In this document: positions 44,110 through 46,297 of the stretch, piece by piece | Position numbering within the stretch: position 1 is the first letter of the stretch | Layout of the letters: each line of letters begins with the position of its first letter | NCBI GenBank assembly: GCA_009602735.1 | Contig: WELA01013780.1 | Span: 29,853 to 76,149 of the forward strand | Source of the DNA: Mesotaenium endlicherianum | Taxonomy: Eukaryota > Streptophyta > Zygnematophyceae > Zygnematales > Mesotaeniaceae | Length of the DNA: 46,297 nt | Reading direction: 5' to 3' | Position numbers and translations under genes: made by a program | Notes under the pieces: model-generated | Database searches by the model: none | Told to the model about the DNA's origin: nothing | The model's input: the letters and a program-made list of their open reading frames with translations, nothing else

Positions 44110-44612
44110 TGTAGTGATTTGAGTTATTATATATTAGTTTGCATATATTTTAATGTCTTCAAATATATTTGGAGTAGTATTGTGTGGAGTCAAGTGTGAA
44201 TAGGTACTCTAGTAACTTGGTTCATGTCCTTTGAACCTTCCAAGGCATTTTCGAAGTTAGAGGAAAGACCTAGAAGAACTCCACGTGGCAAAAGTCAAAT
44301 GTGCCATTTTTAGGTCAAAAGGACATGTGTACATTATTCTAGAAAGAGGTGGCAAGTTTTGGGATGTGTTGGGTGCCAACACATCAACATACACCTTCCT
44401 AGAAATTACTTATGTAGCAAGTATATAAACAAGAGCTAGAACATAGAAAGACATTGGAGAATCACTCTTGTACTTGCCAAAATCCAGAAATATATTAACT
44501 TTCAAGAAGCCATCTCTCTTTCAAGAAGCTACCACTTGTGTTCAAAGATCCTTGTCTTGAATAGATAAAGTATTCTGTTCTACTAAGTACTTTATCTATC
44601 TGTTTCACTACA
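44110..44612 (+). mobile_element. solo LTR of the A family (503 bp)
   Basis: Full-length match to the element A LTRs, TGTAGTGATT to TTTCACTACA, with a TATA box TATATAAA at 44422-44429 and a perfect GAAGA duplication (44105-44109 and 44613-44617). Confidence 0.95.
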
Positions 44613-44617
44613 GAAGA

Positions 44618-44849
44618 GGTATGCGCGTGTTCTCGGGGGAGCCTCACAGCTGCTCAACAGCAGATGCTCGTGTGCAAATGATGGGTCTCAGTGTTCACCA
44701 CTACTACCCACAGACTAGACCATCCTCAAATATCACCCTAACCCGACTAACCACTAGTCTTGTCATTGGCCCTCCACCGGTATGTGCGACTACTAGACAA
44801 CAAAGGGACTTGACAAGGACGGGCATGACACCCCTCACTCCCCATCTGA
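44618..44849. other. unassigned spacer
   Basis: A plus-strand open frame covers most of it but has no motif; I see nothing else. Confidence 0.35.
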
Positions 44850-45439
44850 TAACTTGTTTCACTACTTTGACTATCTTTGCCAAAGGTTTGTAAATGAAAT
44901 CAATAACTCCATGTATTTACATAATGTGTGGGTAGTATGTCCTCCCATTACATATCTCGTCCCTTCAAATTACAACCCTCCATTTCTTTTCCACTACCAA
45001 ATGTGCTACGTCTCGTCGAGTTAACTGTAACTCCCCCAATATTGGATGACTTGTTTTACTCTTTTGACTATCCTTGCCAAAGACCTGTCACTAGGGTGAG
45101 GTTTTTCCTACTCATATATGGTTATTGGAGAGTATTTCCAGCCATTACATCCCTCATCCCTTAAAATAACACTGATAGCGGCTCACGCTGTCTAAGCTAT
45201 GGAGGTTTGTCCTTTTGTGGGATTAGTTATGTAATGGCTAAACATACTCCCCATTGGACACTCTCCAATCATGTGGCAAGGATACTCAAAAGAATGCTAC
45301 AAGTCATTAAAGGAAGAGCGAGGGGCGAACCAACGAGATGTGGAGCGTAATTTGCGCTGTCCTAGCAGATTGGGCCCCTCTCCAATTACATGGTGAGGAT
45401 AATAAAAAGAGTGCTACAAGTTCTCGACTAGAGGGCGAG
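44850..45439. repeat. degenerate ~190-bp repeat family, direct and inverted units
   Basis: 44850-45180 holds about two direct units (CTTTGACTATCTTTGCCAAAG, TTACAACCCTCCATTTC, CATTACATCCCTCATCCC). 45195-45439 holds units in reverse orientation (GCTATGGAGG, GGCAAGGATACTCAAAAGA, CCAACGAGATGTGGAGC). Confidence 0.6.
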
Positions 45440-46158
45440 TGAAATGAATCGACTTACCAATAGGCGATTAACAATTAATAAAGATCTTTATATCAGCAAG
45501 TAATCTTTATGGTACTTTCCGTTAACTGTGTAAACGGCAAAGGACAATACACTAGCAGGGAATAATGCTCGTAAGTCAAATGCGAGTAAACTAGCATCAA
45601 TAATGCAGATCAGTAAACTCATACATAAGCAAGGTTAGAAGACAGTGCGTATCAATGGCTTCTCGCCTTGGATTCAGATCTCTCTCAGTAAGCTATACAA
45701 GAGAGTTGGCCTCGTTTCCGAATGCCGAACTCGAGAGCAATGCCTAGCATATGTACATGGAATGAGTTTACTGTTCAACGGTCAGTGCGATGGCACCGCC
45801 TACCCGGGAGTTAACCACGTTGGTAGGACCTCGGTTAACCAAATCCACCGCCATCTCCCATCATCCCGAATAGCCATCCATCATGGGGATGTCATCTGGC
45901 CATTCATCTAGCAGGTCGTACTTAGATGCATATCAAGGCAGTTCGCTGCTACCGAGCACGGAAGTCAGCTGGCTGTCAAAGAATGTGTCAGCAAGCTGAC
46001 TTAAGTTGACTTCAGCCTGCTGCTTTTGGCCGAGTCATTAAACTGATAATTATGTAAAGTCCAGCAGACTGATTATTAACTAAAGTTCAGCAGGCTGAAC
46101 TTTATTAACTATTAGATTTAAATGAATATTATATCCACTAATATTCTGATTCATTACA
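45440..46158 (-). repeat. 3' LTR of element D (B family), element continues off the right edge
   Basis: 719 bp, nearly identical to the B LTRs in reverse orientation, including the AGTTCAGC-AG-GCTGAACT palindrome at 46084-46101. It is followed by a PPT and hairpin, so it is a 3' LTR and not a solo LTR. The candidate left target duplication is GCGAG (45435-45439). Confidence 0.9.
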
Positions 46159-46297
46159 ATCCCTCCAACTTAACTTGTTGTCGCCTCGACAACATTAAAC
46201 TGCAGAAATTTTAAATAAGGGAGCTGAACCTGACCAGCCTCCCTTACTGACTGCCTCTTCAGCGTGTCACCTTAAGGGGTTGTTCCTGGGGCTTCAG
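46159..46297 (-). mobile_element. 3' internal end of element D (partial)
   Basis: On the minus strand: PPT AGTTGGAGGGA, hairpin GTTGTCG-AGG-CGACAAC (46193-46177), then sequence that does not match the end of the extra ORF of B or C. Confidence 0.8.

Noticed and set aside
1..46297. CRISPR arrays, bacterial operons, rRNA or tRNA genes
   Set aside because: None seen; repeats here are LTRs, microsatellites and a decayed repeat family in a eukaryotic context.

Overview
This is nuclear DNA of a eukaryote with many introns. The best clue to lineage is a seven-exon-type EF-hand gene at the left edge. Its exon joins and residues match the land-plant family of single-pass, lumenal calumenin/reticulocalbin-like calcium-binding proteins (Arabidopsis At5g08580 type, compared from memory). 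With that gene, chromodomain-bearing Ty3/gypsy retrotransposons and GT-rich host introns, I infer a streptophyte, probably a charophyte alga such as Chara. The species is inference.

Layout. 1-6,244: EF-hand gene on the minus strand, six exons in the window and the last one off the left edge. 6,245-8,808: non-coding, with one two-copy tandem repeat. 8,809-15,386: element A, a complete but inactivated Ty3/gypsy chromovirus with 502-bp LTRs and a perfect AAAAC target duplication. 16,011-24,822: element B, a second chromovirus family with 721-bp LTRs, an intact 1,290-codon pol and an extra ORF (555 aa) between pol and the 3' LTR. 25,269-26,141: a small zinc-ribbon gene. 26,447-35,150: element C on the minus strand, a relative of B with 682-bp LTRs, an AGGAT target duplication, decayed gag-pol, an intact copy of the extra ORF (553 aa) and an assembly gap; it lies inside an older reading frame. 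35,347-38,457: exons of an unrecognised plus-strand membrane-protein gene whose introns hold a 92-base C run and long GT-rich tracts. 38,458-46,297: gene-poor DNA with a decayed ~190-bp repeat family, two solo LTRs (one per family), a head-to-head LTR composite, and the 3' LTR of a further minus-strand element (D) that runs off the right edge.

Most interesting system. Elements B and C carry, downstream of pol on the pol strand, an ORF I do not recognise. It has a charged N-terminal coiled coil, a roughly 230-residue conserved middle, a long acidic tract and a disordered basic tail. It has no signal peptide or membrane segment, so it is not a classical envelope gene. It is bracketed by three copies of the element's polypurine-tract 12-mer, ends close to a conserved 7-bp-stem hairpin, is intact in C although pol there has at least six lesions, and has left a fragment in an intron of the EF-hand gene. 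In both element families pol lies in the -1 frame relative to gag, and the overlap holds a correctly phased slippery heptamer: A AAA AAC in A and T TTA AAA in B. This points to programmed -1 frameshifting.
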